A stretch of 9,290 bases of DNA from positions 1 through 9,290 of the forward strand of contig SBFV01000406.1 of assembly GCA_006227775.1 (NCBI GenBank), written 5' to 3'. Position numbers and translations under genes: made by a program. Below are positions 1-5,825 of this stretch, piece by piece. This DNA comes from Gammaproteobacteria bacterium (GTDB taxonomy: Bacteria; Pseudomonadota; Gammaproteobacteria; Chromatiales; Chromatiaceae). Numbering within the stretch: the stretch's first letter is position 1; each line of letters begins with the position of its first letter. A model generated the notes under the pieces. It worked only from the letters and a program-made list of their open reading frames with translations. It made no database searches and was not told the DNA's origin.

Positions 1-324
<324 letters not shown>

Positions 325-503
325 TATGACGTGGTCACGTCAAAACGTGACGATCCTTTGCTCGACGGTTCTTCACTGCTGAAGGTCGCCGTCGTGGTAC
401 CTGTCACCAGGCCCAACGAAGCGCCCACACAAGTTATCCGAACAGTTTGTTAATGAGCGGCGCCGCCCCCCACCGGGGCCAGTGGCGCTTCCCGTCAGGG
501 AAG
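325..503 (-). ncRNA. 16S leader (pre-rRNA 5' spacer)
   Basis: This is the transcribed stretch between the rrn promoter and the mature 16S 5' end, about 180 nt. It contains a boxA-like antitermination element and, just before the 16S start, a compact hairpin: GTCACGT at 334-340 pairs with ACGTGAC at 345-351. A second arrangement competes for the same bases: GACGTG at 328-333 pairs with CACGTC at 336-341. Leaders of this kind are removed by RNase III and other nucleases during 16S maturation. The upstream limit is inferred from the promoter position. No protein gene is supported between 325 and 695; the open frames there are in GC-rich sequence with no ribosome binding site or recognisable product. 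Confidence 0.7.
448..459 (-). promoter_or_regulatory. boxA-like rRNA antitermination element
   Basis: On the minus strand this reads CGCTCATTAACA, one mismatch from the rRNA boxA core GCTCTTTAACA. It is followed downstream by GTGTGGGCGCTT, a string commonly seen after boxA in gammaproteobacterial rRNA leaders and spacers. In E. coli, boxA RNA is bound by NusB-S10 (NusE) and helps RNA polymerase resist Rho within rrn operons. Its position between promoter and 16S fits that role. Confidence 0.7.
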
Positions 504-510
504 ACCGGCT

Positions 511-538
511 ATTCTACCGACTTCGCGTCCGCTGTCAA
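511..538 (-). promoter_or_regulatory. sigma-70 rRNA promoter (P1-like)
   Basis: On the minus strand a perfect -35 hexamer TTGACA (538-533) is followed by a 16-bp spacer and the -10 hexamer TAGAAT (516-511), which has one mismatch to TATAAT. The 16-bp spacer is typical of rrn P1 promoters. The sequence after the -10 is GC-rich (AGCCGGTC), as in the discriminators that make rRNA promoters sensitive to ppGpp and DksA. Transcription should begin near 503-504. The upstream flank is GC-rich, with no AT-rich UP element visible. I found no second promoter of similar quality in the leader. Confidence 0.8.
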
Positions 539-606
539 CTGCCAGTGCAGCCCGCGCCTGGCCGCCGCCACGCCCTGGCCACGAACACGCCCTCCCCGCC
601 AGAGCG

Positions 607-681
607 GCCCAAGGAGCCCTCCCGGCGAAGCCGCGCATTCCAGCGCCCGATGCCACTCGGGCAAGGGGATGTACCTTGGGC
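607..681 (-). repeat. inverted repeat downstream of tyrS, possible structured 3' end
   Basis: GCCCAAGG at 607-614 is complementary to CCTTGGGC at 674-681. Inside this lies a smaller stem, GCCCGA at 645-650 with TCGGGC at 657-662 and a 6-nt loop. It begins about 15 nt after the tyrS stop on the minus strand. There is no T-run behind either stem, so this is not a classic intrinsic terminator. It could protect the tyrS 3' end, or it could be chance in GC-rich sequence. Confidence 0.3.
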
Positions 682-695
682 GGTGGCTCAGGGTC

Positions 696-1919
696 CTAAA
701 GCACCCCCTCCTGGGAGCCGCGAGTGATCTTGAGACGGGCGAATCGGCGCTTGCCAATCTGAACAAGATGTACCGCACCTACGGGTAGAGTCAGATTCTT
801 GTCCTCGATCGGCTCACCGTCCACACGAAGCCCTCTTTGGTCGATCAACCGCAAGGCTTCGGACGTACTTTTGACCAGACCGGCCAATTTGAGGAGATTG
901 CCGATGGCCAACCCCCCTTTATCGCCAACGATTTCCATCTCGGGGATGTCCGCGGGCAAGGCGCCCTGCTGGAAGCGGGAGATAAAGTTCTCCTTAGCCC
1001 GAACCGCCGCCATCTGTCCATGGAAACGGGCCACCATCTCCTCACCGAGGCGGAACTTGATGTCACGGGGATTAACCCCCTCATTAACCGAGCGGCGCCA
1101 ACGGCCAATCTCCTGCAAGGGGACGTCACTCAATAACTCGAGGTAACGCCACATAAGTTCGTCGGAGATCGACATGAGCTTGCCAAACATCTGGTCGGGG
1201 GGCTCGGCTATACCAATGTAATTTCCAAGCGATTTGGACATCTTTTGGATGCCGTCTAGACCTTCCAGGATGGGCATCGTGATGACCACTTGGGGTTCCT
1301 GGCCATAGGCCGCCTGTAGTTGTCGCCCTACCAGTAAATTGAACTTTTGATCGGTGCCACCCAGTTCCACGTCCGCCCGCAAGGCTACCGAATCGTAACC
1401 TTGTACCAAGGGGTAGAGGAACTCGTGAATGGCGATGGGTTGTCCAGATTTGAAACGTTGGGAGAAATCATCCCGCTCCAGCATGCGAGCCACGGTATGG
1501 CGGGCCGCCAACTGGATCAGGTCCGAGGCTTGCATTTCCCCCATCCAGCTGGAGTTGAACACCACCTGGGTTCGGTCCGGGCTGAGCATGGAAAAAATCT
1601 GCTCTTGATAGGTGCGTGCATTAGCCATCACTTCCTCGCGACTCAGAGGCTTGCGGGTAGCGCTCTTACCGGTGGGATCACCGATCATGCCGGTGAAGTC
1701 GCCGATGAGGAAAAGAATCTCATGCCCAAGTTGCTGAAATTGGCGCATCTTGTTGATGAGGACCGTATGCCCTAAATGCAGATCAGGCGCTGTCGGGTCG
1801 AAGCCGGTCTTGATCCGCAGGGGACGCCCCTCGTTCAGCTTTGTCCGCAGGGCATCCTCCACGAGGATTTCTTCCGTACCCCTCACCAGGATGCGCATGG
1901 CCTCATCAACAGCAATCAT
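696..1919 (-). CDS. tyrS: tyrosyl-tRNA synthetase
   Basis: Class I aminoacyl-tRNA synthetase of the cytosol that charges tRNA-Tyr with tyrosine using ATP; 407 aa, close to the roughly 400 aa of gammaproteobacterial TyrS. The HIGH-type signature is HLGH (residues 48-51, within a PDLHLGHTV context). The LGGTDQKFN stretch of the catalytic core is at about 186-194 and KMSKS is at 226-230. The C-terminal part (about 340-398) looks like an S4 RNA-binding domain (LKLAGLVKS, IDQRGLRVDG, LPVGAVHLVQIGKR). I chose the ATG at 1919 because a GGAG Shine-Dalgarno (1932-1929) sits 9 nt upstream; a TTG five codons earlier would consume that site. The gene points toward the rrn operon, as tyrS does in Pseudomonas. 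I see no T-tailed terminator before the rrn promoter. Confidence 0.96.
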   Translation of the reverse strand: MIAVDEAMRILVRGTEEILVEDALRTKLNEGRPLRIKTGFDPTAPDLHLGHTVLINKMRQFQQLGHEILFLIGDFTGMIGDPTGKSATRKPLSREEVMANARTYQEQIFSMLSPDRTQVVFNSSWMGEMQASDLIQLAARHTVARMLERDDFSQRFKSGQPIAIHEFLYPLVQGYDSVALRADVELGGTDQKFNLLVGRQLQAAYGQEPQVVITMPILEGLDGIQKMSKSLGNYIGIAEPPDQMFGKLMSISDELMWRYLELLSDVPLQEIGRWRRSVNEGVNPRDIKFRLGEEMVARFHGQMAAVRAKENFISRFQQGALPADIPEMEIVGDKGGLAIGNLLKLAGLVKSTSEALRLIDQRGLRVDGEPIEDKNLTLPVGAVHLVQIGKRRFARLKITRGSQEGVL

Positions 1920-1928
1920 GGACAGGAA

Positions 1929-1932
1929 CTCC
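1929..1932 (-). promoter_or_regulatory. tyrS ribosome binding site
   Basis: GGAG on the minus strand, 9 nt before the ATG at 1919. It decides between that ATG and an in-frame TTG at 1934 that would overlap it. Confidence 0.65.
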
Positions 1933-1946
1933 AAAGGGAAAAAAAG

Positions 1947-1965
1947 GAGAATGATAATCCAAAGC
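1947..1965. promoter_or_regulatory. possible Fur-like box upstream of tyrS
   Basis: The 19-mer GAGAATGATAATCCAAAGC matches 14 of 19 positions of the classical Fur box (GATAATGATAATCATTATC) by my count; the left half is nearly perfect and the right half is poor. It lies about 28 bp upstream of the tyrS start, in the divergent region before the M23 remnant. Regulation of tyrS by iron would be unusual, so this may be coincidence. Confidence 0.2.
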
Positions 1966-2095
1966 AGCTCCCACAGGCCCGCGGGGAAGTGATGCCGTTA
2001 TCGGAATGGGAAAAGTGATTCCCAGGACGAGACAATCAGCGTTAGACTATGACCGCTGATTTTTATGTGTTTTTGCATAGAGGACCGGCGCAGGC

Positions 2096-2320
2096 ATGTA
2101 CGATTTCAAATATCGCCAGGTGGAGGCTAACTCCAGGCAGCGCAGGTACAAACTCCTAATACCTGTTTTTATGGTGTTCCTGGTCGCCCTTGCACTGGGC
2201 CTCGCACTTTCCTATGTCCCTGACTGGCTCGGGAGAAAAATACCGGGGGGGGGAGAACAAGGGGAGCGGAATGTCATCCCTTTGGTCCTGCCCCCCCGCC
2301 CAAACCCGGGAGAAAACTGA
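2096..2320 (+). pseudogene. truncated M23/LysM-type peptidase, N-terminal membrane-anchor remnant
   Basis: 74 codons remain. They encode a basic cytoplasmic head (residues 1-20), one strong membrane segment (about 20-40, LLIPVFMVFLVALALGLALS) and a short linker ending in a VIPLVLPPRP motif. In Pseudomonas PA0667 and its homologues, a similar head (membrane anchor, then a proline-rich linker) precedes LysM/OapA-like and M23 zinc-endopeptidase domains, making a protein of over 400 aa that trims peptidoglycan. No peptidase domain, HxxxD or HxH motif follows in any frame before erpA. Synteny supports the identification: the gene lies divergent from tyrS and convergent with erpA, where the intact peptidase and anmK normally sit. 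The frame holds a run of nine G (2245-2253) and one of seven C (2291-2297). A short intact small membrane protein is the alternative. Confidence 0.6.
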
Positions 2321-2416
2321 GGGTCAGCACCTCCGGCCTCACCCGCAAGAATTCAGCGGAGGCCAAGGCTGTATTGGGAGTTACTGCTGGTGTGTCGAAT
2401 CCAGGCCCCTGTCCCA

Positions 2417-2767
2417 TCAGGCCGAAAAGGAAGAACCACATCCGCAGGTCGTGGTGGCGTTGGGATTGCGGATAACAAACTGGGCACCCTGTAGACCTTC
2501 GGTATAGTCAATCTCAGCCCCCATGAGGTATTGCATGCTCATGGGATCAACAACCAATTTCACGCCATCGGTGACGACCTCGGTATCACCGTCCTGCAGC
2601 ACCTCCTCGAAGGTGAATCCGTACTGGAAGCCTGAACATCCACCGCCCTGAATGTAGACACGAAGCATGAGGCTAGGATTACCTTCCTCGGAGATGAGAT
2701 CCGCAACCTTTGCAGCGGCCGCAGAGGTGAAAATCAAGGGGGCTTCGGTGGCGATAGCGGTGGCCAT
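2417..2767 (-). CDS. erpA: A-type iron-sulfur cluster carrier ErpA
   Basis: 116-aa cytosolic carrier that receives Fe-S clusters from the scaffold machinery and hands them to apo-enzymes. In E. coli it is needed to mature the isoprenoid enzymes IspG and IspH. The three cluster-ligand cysteines are present: Cys44 in GGGCSGFQYGF, and Cys108 and Cys110 in the TTCGCGSSFS tail. DPMSMQYLMGAEIDYTEG (75-91) is typical of ErpA rather than IscA or SufA. I chose the ATG at 2767 because GAGG (2780-2777) lies 9 nt upstream; the ATG at 2782 has no visible site and overlaps that one. It is the last gene of the argC-DUF6776-bactofilin-erpA cluster. The 66 nt before it, the widest gap inside the cluster, could hold its own promoter, but I cannot call one. 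Confidence 0.95.
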   Translation of the reverse strand: MATAIATEAPLIFTSAAAAKVADLISEEGNPSLMLRVYIQGGGCSGFQYGFTFEEVLQDGDTEVVTDGVKLVVDPMSMQYLMGAEIDYTEGLQGAQFVIRNPNATTTCGCGSSFSA

Positions 2768-2776
2768 GGATTCATG

Positions 2777-2780
2777 CCTC
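2777..2780 (-). promoter_or_regulatory. erpA ribosome binding site
   Basis: GAGG on the minus strand, 9 nt before the ATG at 2767. It partly overlaps an upstream in-frame ATG (2782-2780), favouring the downstream start. Confidence 0.55.
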
Positions 2781-2833
2781 ATGATGTCTTGAAGGGGTTA
2801 TTAGGGCTAAAGTGTGCTTTTCAGCGCCAATAT

Positions 2834-3277
2834 TCAAGGTAGGTTGTGGGCGAGAGGTTGAACATCCCTCTGACCCATATCTTCTATGCCAGGTAACTCA
2901 GAAGGGACCTGACCGGACTCCAACGGCACCAATCCTCCCAGAATCTGGGCGCCATCATCCATTGTCAGGGCACCGTAGTAGAGAGTGCCAAAAATGCGGG
3001 CACCCGCCGCCAGCAGAGCGTGTTCGCTAGCGTGAACATCTCCCTCGACCCGGCCATCGAGCACCACATAGGGCGACTCCAGGTTGCCCTCGATCACGCC
3101 GGTCGCGGACAGAGTGACGGCTGACTCACCAGTTGGCGCAATCCCCGCAATGACGTTGCCCCGAATGGTGCCATCGATATGCAGTCCGCCAATGAAGCTG
3201 AGATCTCCCTCGATTCGTGTTCCTTTTCCAACAAGGGTGTCGTAGGGTGGAAAATGGAAATTCTTTGTTTTGCCCAT
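2834..3277 (-). CDS. bactofilin family polymer-forming protein
   Basis: 147 aa. Residues about 13-117 match the bactofilin domain (DUF583), a right-handed beta-helix that polymerises without nucleotide into membrane-linked filaments. The repeating G-x-[IV]-x-G-x pattern is clear: GTRIEGDLSFIGGLHIDGTI, then GVIEGNL, GRVEGDV, GARIFGTL and GAQILGGL. The N-terminal tail is short and the C-terminal tail (118-147) is proline- and acid-containing, probably disordered. Family members act in cell shape, stalk or polar localisation and often recruit peptidoglycan enzymes. The loss of the nearby M23 peptidase is therefore of interest, though a functional link is only inference. The ATG is 2 nt after the DUF6776 stop, with GGAGG inside the end of that gene, so the two are probably translationally coupled. 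Confidence 0.92.
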   Translation of the reverse strand: MGKTKNFHFPPYDTLVGKGTRIEGDLSFIGGLHIDGTIRGNVIAGIAPTGESAVTLSATGVIEGNLESPYVVLDGRVEGDVHASEHALLAAGARIFGTLYYGALTMDDGAQILGGLVPLESGQVPSELPGIEDMGQRDVQPLAHNLP

Positions 3278-3279
3278 CC

Positions 3280-4044
3280 TCAGCCTCCAGGCTCCGCCTC
3301 CGCTGGCGCTTCAGGATGAGATTCGGGCATAGCAGGCCAAGGAAAAGATTCACTGGTGGGGATCAGCATCTTGCTTATGGGCTGGATGTCGATCACGACG
3401 GCATCAGGATCAAGGTCCGCAGGCACCTTAATTTTTCCATCAATCTGCTGAAAATGCTTGAATTTCAAATCAACGGAGCCTGGCCCTGAATCCGGCAAGC
3501 GATCGAGCGCCAGGTTCACGGCTTTTTCCTTACGCTTGCCAACCAATTTGATCGCCGCCTTGGCTTGGGATTCCGGATAATCCGGGATCAACTGTCTGAC
3601 GGTGAAATGGTATTCGAATAGCCCATCTTCCCCGGCAGCACCCAGGGAAAAATCCTGAATCCTCAGGATGCCTCCTCCTCCCTGCCGAATAAGACGTTTG
3701 ATTGCCGCGAGGTCCTTTTCCAGGACCAATCGCCCTTCCTGCTCCTTCTTCAGGCCCTCCTGGGCGGAAAGCAAGGTCTCCTGATCGAGACGCTGACTAC
3801 GTTCCAGGGCTGCCTTATCGGCCCTCAGGGCGCTCAGTTGAGCGTTCAGGTCGAGGTTTTCACGCATCAGGGAGTCGGCGAGCACGGTCAGGGGTCTAGC
3901 CTCCTCACGTCCCAGATAGACACCGGCAAAAAAGGCAGCCATGATTGCCACCAAAACCAAGGAAACCCCCACCAGCCTAGCCATCCATCCCCATCCATGA
4001 TGTAGGACGATACGGGGCGATGGGACACGCCAGGGTTTGGACAC
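3280..4044 (-). CDS. DUF6776-type membrane-anchored coiled-coil protein
   Basis: 254 aa, function unknown. Order: basic N-terminus (1-20), one hydrophobic segment (about 22-43, VGVSLVLVAIMAAFFAGVYL) acting as a signal anchor, a long heptad-rich coiled coil (about 54-119), then a globular part opening with GILRIQDFSL (125-134) and rich in beta-type residues, and a proline/glutamate tail. The layout and the LRIQDF motif match the gammaproteobacterial family between argC and bactofilin (PA0663-like in Pseudomonas). The bulk should lie in the periplasm. The start is GTG at 4044, 12 nt after the argC stop, without a clear Shine-Dalgarno; an ATG at 3984 (residue 21) would delete the basic head and is less likely. 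Its constant pairing with bactofilin suggests an envelope or cytoskeletal partner role, which is inference. Confidence 0.82.
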   Translation of the reverse strand: MSKPWRVPSPRIVLHHGWGWMARLVGVSLVLVAIMAAFFAGVYLGREEARPLTVLADSLMRENLDLNAQLSALRADKAALERSQRLDQETLLSAQEGLKKEQEGRLVLEKDLAAIKRLIRQGGGGILRIQDFSLGAAGEDGLFEYHFTVRQLIPDYPESQAKAAIKLVGKRKEKAVNLALDRLPDSGPGSVDLKFKHFQQIDGKIKVPADLDPDAVVIDIQPISKMLIPTSESFPWPAMPESHPEAPAEAEPGG

Positions 4045-4056
4045 GGGGATTCGATC

Positions 4057-5088
4057 TCAGGGTAACAAGGCCAAATCCCCCAAGGCCATAGTCTCCTCAA
4101 AACCAAACATGAGATTCATGTTCTGAACAGCCTGGCCAGCCGCACCCTTGACCAGGTTATCGATGACGGACTGGACCACGGCAACACCCTGGCCCAGGGG
4201 TTCAGTGACCGCTATTCGACAGGTATTGCTCCCTCTGACGGACCGCGTGTCAGGACAGGCACCAGCAGGCATGACATCCACATAGGGTTCACCGGAGTAC
4301 CGCGCCTGGTAGATGGATTGTAGATCGCAGTCGGATTTCCGTAGGCGGGCATAGAGGGTCGCCTCGATGCCGCGGATCATTGGCAGTAGGTGGGGCACGA
4401 ATGTCAGACTGAGAGCATGCCCAGTGGCCTGCGTGAGATTCTGCAGGATTTCAGGCTGATGACGATGGCCGGTCACTCCGTAAGCCTTGAAGCTTTCACC
4501 CACCTCCGCCATGAGCATCCCGATGCTAGCCTTGCGTCCGGCGCCACTGACCCCGGATTTGGCGTCCGCGATCAGCCAATCCGGTTCAATCAGGTCCTGT
4601 TCGAGCAGGGGGAGAAATCCCAAGGTCACGGCCGTCGGATAACAGCCGGGATTGGCGACGAGTCGGGCCCCGCGGATTGCCTCCCGATGGACCTCCGGCA
4701 ATCCATAAACAGCCTCTGCCAAGAGTTCAGGGCTGGCATGGGGCTCCTGGTACCATCGTTCCCATTCCCTTGGATCCTTGAGCCTGAAGTCGGCAGCGAG
4801 ATCGATCAGCTTCACACCCCGCTTTAGCAATTCTGGTGCCATTTTCATGGCCGTACCATTGGGGGTGGCAAAAAAGACCAGATCGCAGTCGCCAAGGCGT
4901 CCTATGTCTGGCTCGGTAAAGGCGATATCCACCCGGCCACGCAAGTGGGAGAAAATATCAGCCACGGCCAGTCCCGCTTCCGCGCGAGAAGTGATGGTCG
5001 TCAGAGAAACCAAAGGATGACGCGCCAGTAGACGCAACAGCTCAGCACCCGTGTAACCCGTTCCACCAACGATACCCACTCTGATCAT
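4057..5088 (-). CDS. argC: N-acetyl-gamma-glutamyl-phosphate reductase
   Basis: 343 aa, the usual length. Cytosolic NADPH-dependent enzyme of arginine synthesis, converting N-acetylglutamyl-5-phosphate to the semialdehyde. The Rossmann nucleotide-binding motif is GIVGGTGYTGAELL (5-18). The catalytic cysteine is Cys149 in VANPGCYPTA. The SGVSGAGRK (178-186) and TGHRHQPEI (206-214) stretches typical of the family are present. The start at 5088 (MIRVGIVGG) is set by family length; extending 14 codons to an ATG at 5130 adds an unconserved basic peptide. The start lacks a strong Shine-Dalgarno. It is the first gene of the minus-strand cluster, separated from the next upstream gene by two terminators, so its promoter should lie at about 5089-5148. 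A perfect palindrome sits there, but no convincing -35/-10 pair. Confidence 0.96.
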   Translation of the reverse strand: MIRVGIVGGTGYTGAELLRLLARHPLVSLTTITSRAEAGLAVADIFSHLRGRVDIAFTEPDIGRLGDCDLVFFATPNGTAMKMAPELLKRGVKLIDLAADFRLKDPREWERWYQEPHASPELLAEAVYGLPEVHREAIRGARLVANPGCYPTAVTLGFLPLLEQDLIEPDWLIADAKSGVSGAGRKASIGMLMAEVGESFKAYGVTGHRHQPEILQNLTQATGHALSLTFVPHLLPMIRGIEATLYARLRKSDCDLQSIYQARYSGEPYVDVMPAGACPDTRSVRGSNTCRIAVTEPLGQGVAVVQSVIDNLVKGAAGQAVQNMNLMFGFEETMALGDLALLP

Positions 5089-5123
5089 AGTTCTGCGCGG
5101 CCTTGACAGGGATCCGATACACC

Positions 5124-5135
5124 GCCCCATGGGGC
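5124..5135. repeat. 12-bp perfect palindrome upstream of argC
   Basis: GCCCCATGGGGC is a perfect palindrome located 36-47 nt upstream of the argC ATG, in the short space between the terminators and argC. It could be a protein-binding site, but it does not resemble the AT-rich ARG box bound by ArgR. Chance is a real possibility. Confidence 0.25.
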
Positions 5136-5148
5136 AAGCCGATTATGG

Positions 5149-5172
5149 AAAAAACCGGCACAGAGCCGGTTT
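5149..5172 (-). terminator. intrinsic terminator, second of a tandem pair
   Basis: On the minus strand, AAACCGGC (5172-5165), loop TCTGT, then GCCGGTTT (5159-5152) form an 8-bp perfect stem whose 3' arm runs into six T (5154-5149). This is a textbook Rho-independent terminator. It lies downstream of another terminator and before argC. Confidence 0.8.
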
Positions 5173-5175
5173 CCG

Positions 5176-5208
5176 AAAAAATGGCTCCTGCGCCTAGATT
5201 CAGGAGCC
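5176..5208 (-). terminator. intrinsic terminator, first of a tandem pair
   Basis: On the minus strand, GGCTCCTG (5208-5201), a 10-nt loop, then CAGGAGCC (5190-5183) form an 8-bp perfect stem, followed by A and six T (5181-5176). It begins 34 nt after the stop of the A-type Fe-S gene and ends its transcript, with a second terminator 3 nt further on. Confidence 0.8.
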
Positions 5209-5242
5209 AGGAGTCACGATTGGCACGGGAGGAGAAACACCC

Positions 5243-5605
5243 TCAGCCACATCCACCGCCACCGGAACCACAACTACCGCAACCGCCACCCATGGACGGC
5301 AGGTTGTTGAACACAAAAGTCGCCGCACCATCACCCCGGTCGACGAAATCGATCTCCACCCCACGCAGATAGGGCAAGGTACCATCGTCGACAATGACCT
5401 TGAAGCCAGCGCAATCCAGAACACCATCGTTGTCGTTGATGCTGTCCGTAAAGGTCATACCAAAACTGATGCCACTGCATCCGCCCGGGGTAGCGAAGAC
5501 GCGAACGCCCTGAATACTCTCCTCGACTTGCGTGAAAAGTTCACTCATCTTGCTCTGTGCGGGAGAGGTCAAGGACAGGTCTTTTGTCGTGAGAGCCGCC
5601 AACAT
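5243..5605 (-). CDS. divergent A-type (IscA/HesB-fold) Fe-S protein with Cys/Gly-rich tail
   Basis: 120 aa. The core is the HesB/IscA fold: RVFATPGGCSGISFGMTF (35-52) carries the first ligand (Cys43), and IVDDGTLPYLRGVEIDFV (71-88) matches the central family motif. The end departs from the standard C-G-C-G tail: after SMGGG it has C109-G-S-C112, then a glycine run and C119-G. Cys65 is an extra cysteine. It may carry or sense an Fe-S cluster, but the ligand set must differ from ErpA/IscA/SufA, so I leave the symbol blank. The ATG at 5605 has GGAG upstream; an open frame continues far upstream, but that part is antisense to thiD and not family-like. The gene stands alone, divergent from thiD and closed by two terminators. 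Confidence 0.85.
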   Translation of the reverse strand: MLAALTTKDLSLTSPAQSKMSELFTQVEESIQGVRVFATPGGCSGISFGMTFTDSINDNDGVLDCAGFKVIVDDGTLPYLRGVEIDFVDRGDGAATFVFNNLPSMGGGCGSCGSGGGGCG

Positions 5606-5825
5606 GGTAAGGTCTCCAAAATAGCCAAGGAATACACTCAAGAATATCAAAAATCCCCCAGCCAATCCAGCGGATCGCAGGGGGGCACGAACAGGACGAG
5701 CCGAGTACCAATTGTCCATCCAGGCGTCGTTCCAAACGGAACAGGTGATCGGCGGAATCCTTGACGTCGTCCTCATGGCCACACCGCCACTCGCTAATAC
5801 CCCATTCAAATCAACATCCTGCATC
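5606..5825. other. divergent intergenic region, no gene supported
   Basis: 220 bp between the A-type Fe-S gene and thiD. It must hold the start signals for both, but I cannot pick a convincing -35/-10 pair on either strand. Open frames cross it on the minus strand, one reading as a short hydrophobic stretch (FLIFLSVFLGYF), but none has a family match I recognise. In several gammaproteobacteria a rubredoxin gene lies beside thiD; no CxxC pair of a rubredoxin is visible here. Confidence 0.45.

Noticed and set aside
447..788. Plus-strand open frame of 113 codons between the rrn region and tyrS
   Set aside because: It crosses the rrn promoter and the end of tyrS on the opposite strand, has arginine/proline-rich low-quality sequence and no ribosome binding site.
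1920..1934. TTG start at 1934 for tyrS
   Set aside because: It overlaps the GGAG that serves the ATG at 1919, and the longer form has no site of its own.
2339..2416. Possible C-terminal scrap of anmK (a VLGVT-like stretch in one frame)
   Set aside because: Too short and too weak to distinguish from chance; I could not align it to the AnmK end with any confidence.
2190..2507. 105-codon plus-strand frame as a frameshifted continuation of the M23 peptidase
   Set aside because: Its C-terminal part is simply antisense to erpA, and no LysM or M23 motif appears, so deletion explains the locus better than frameshift.
5104..5109. TTGACA hexamer on the plus strand as a promoter
   Set aside because: No -10 element at proper spacing and no plus-strand gene follows; the terminators and the A-type gene there are on the other strand.
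5089..5130. 14-codon upstream extension of argC to the ATG at 5130
   Set aside because: The added basic peptide is not conserved in ArgC, and the ATG is part of a palindrome.
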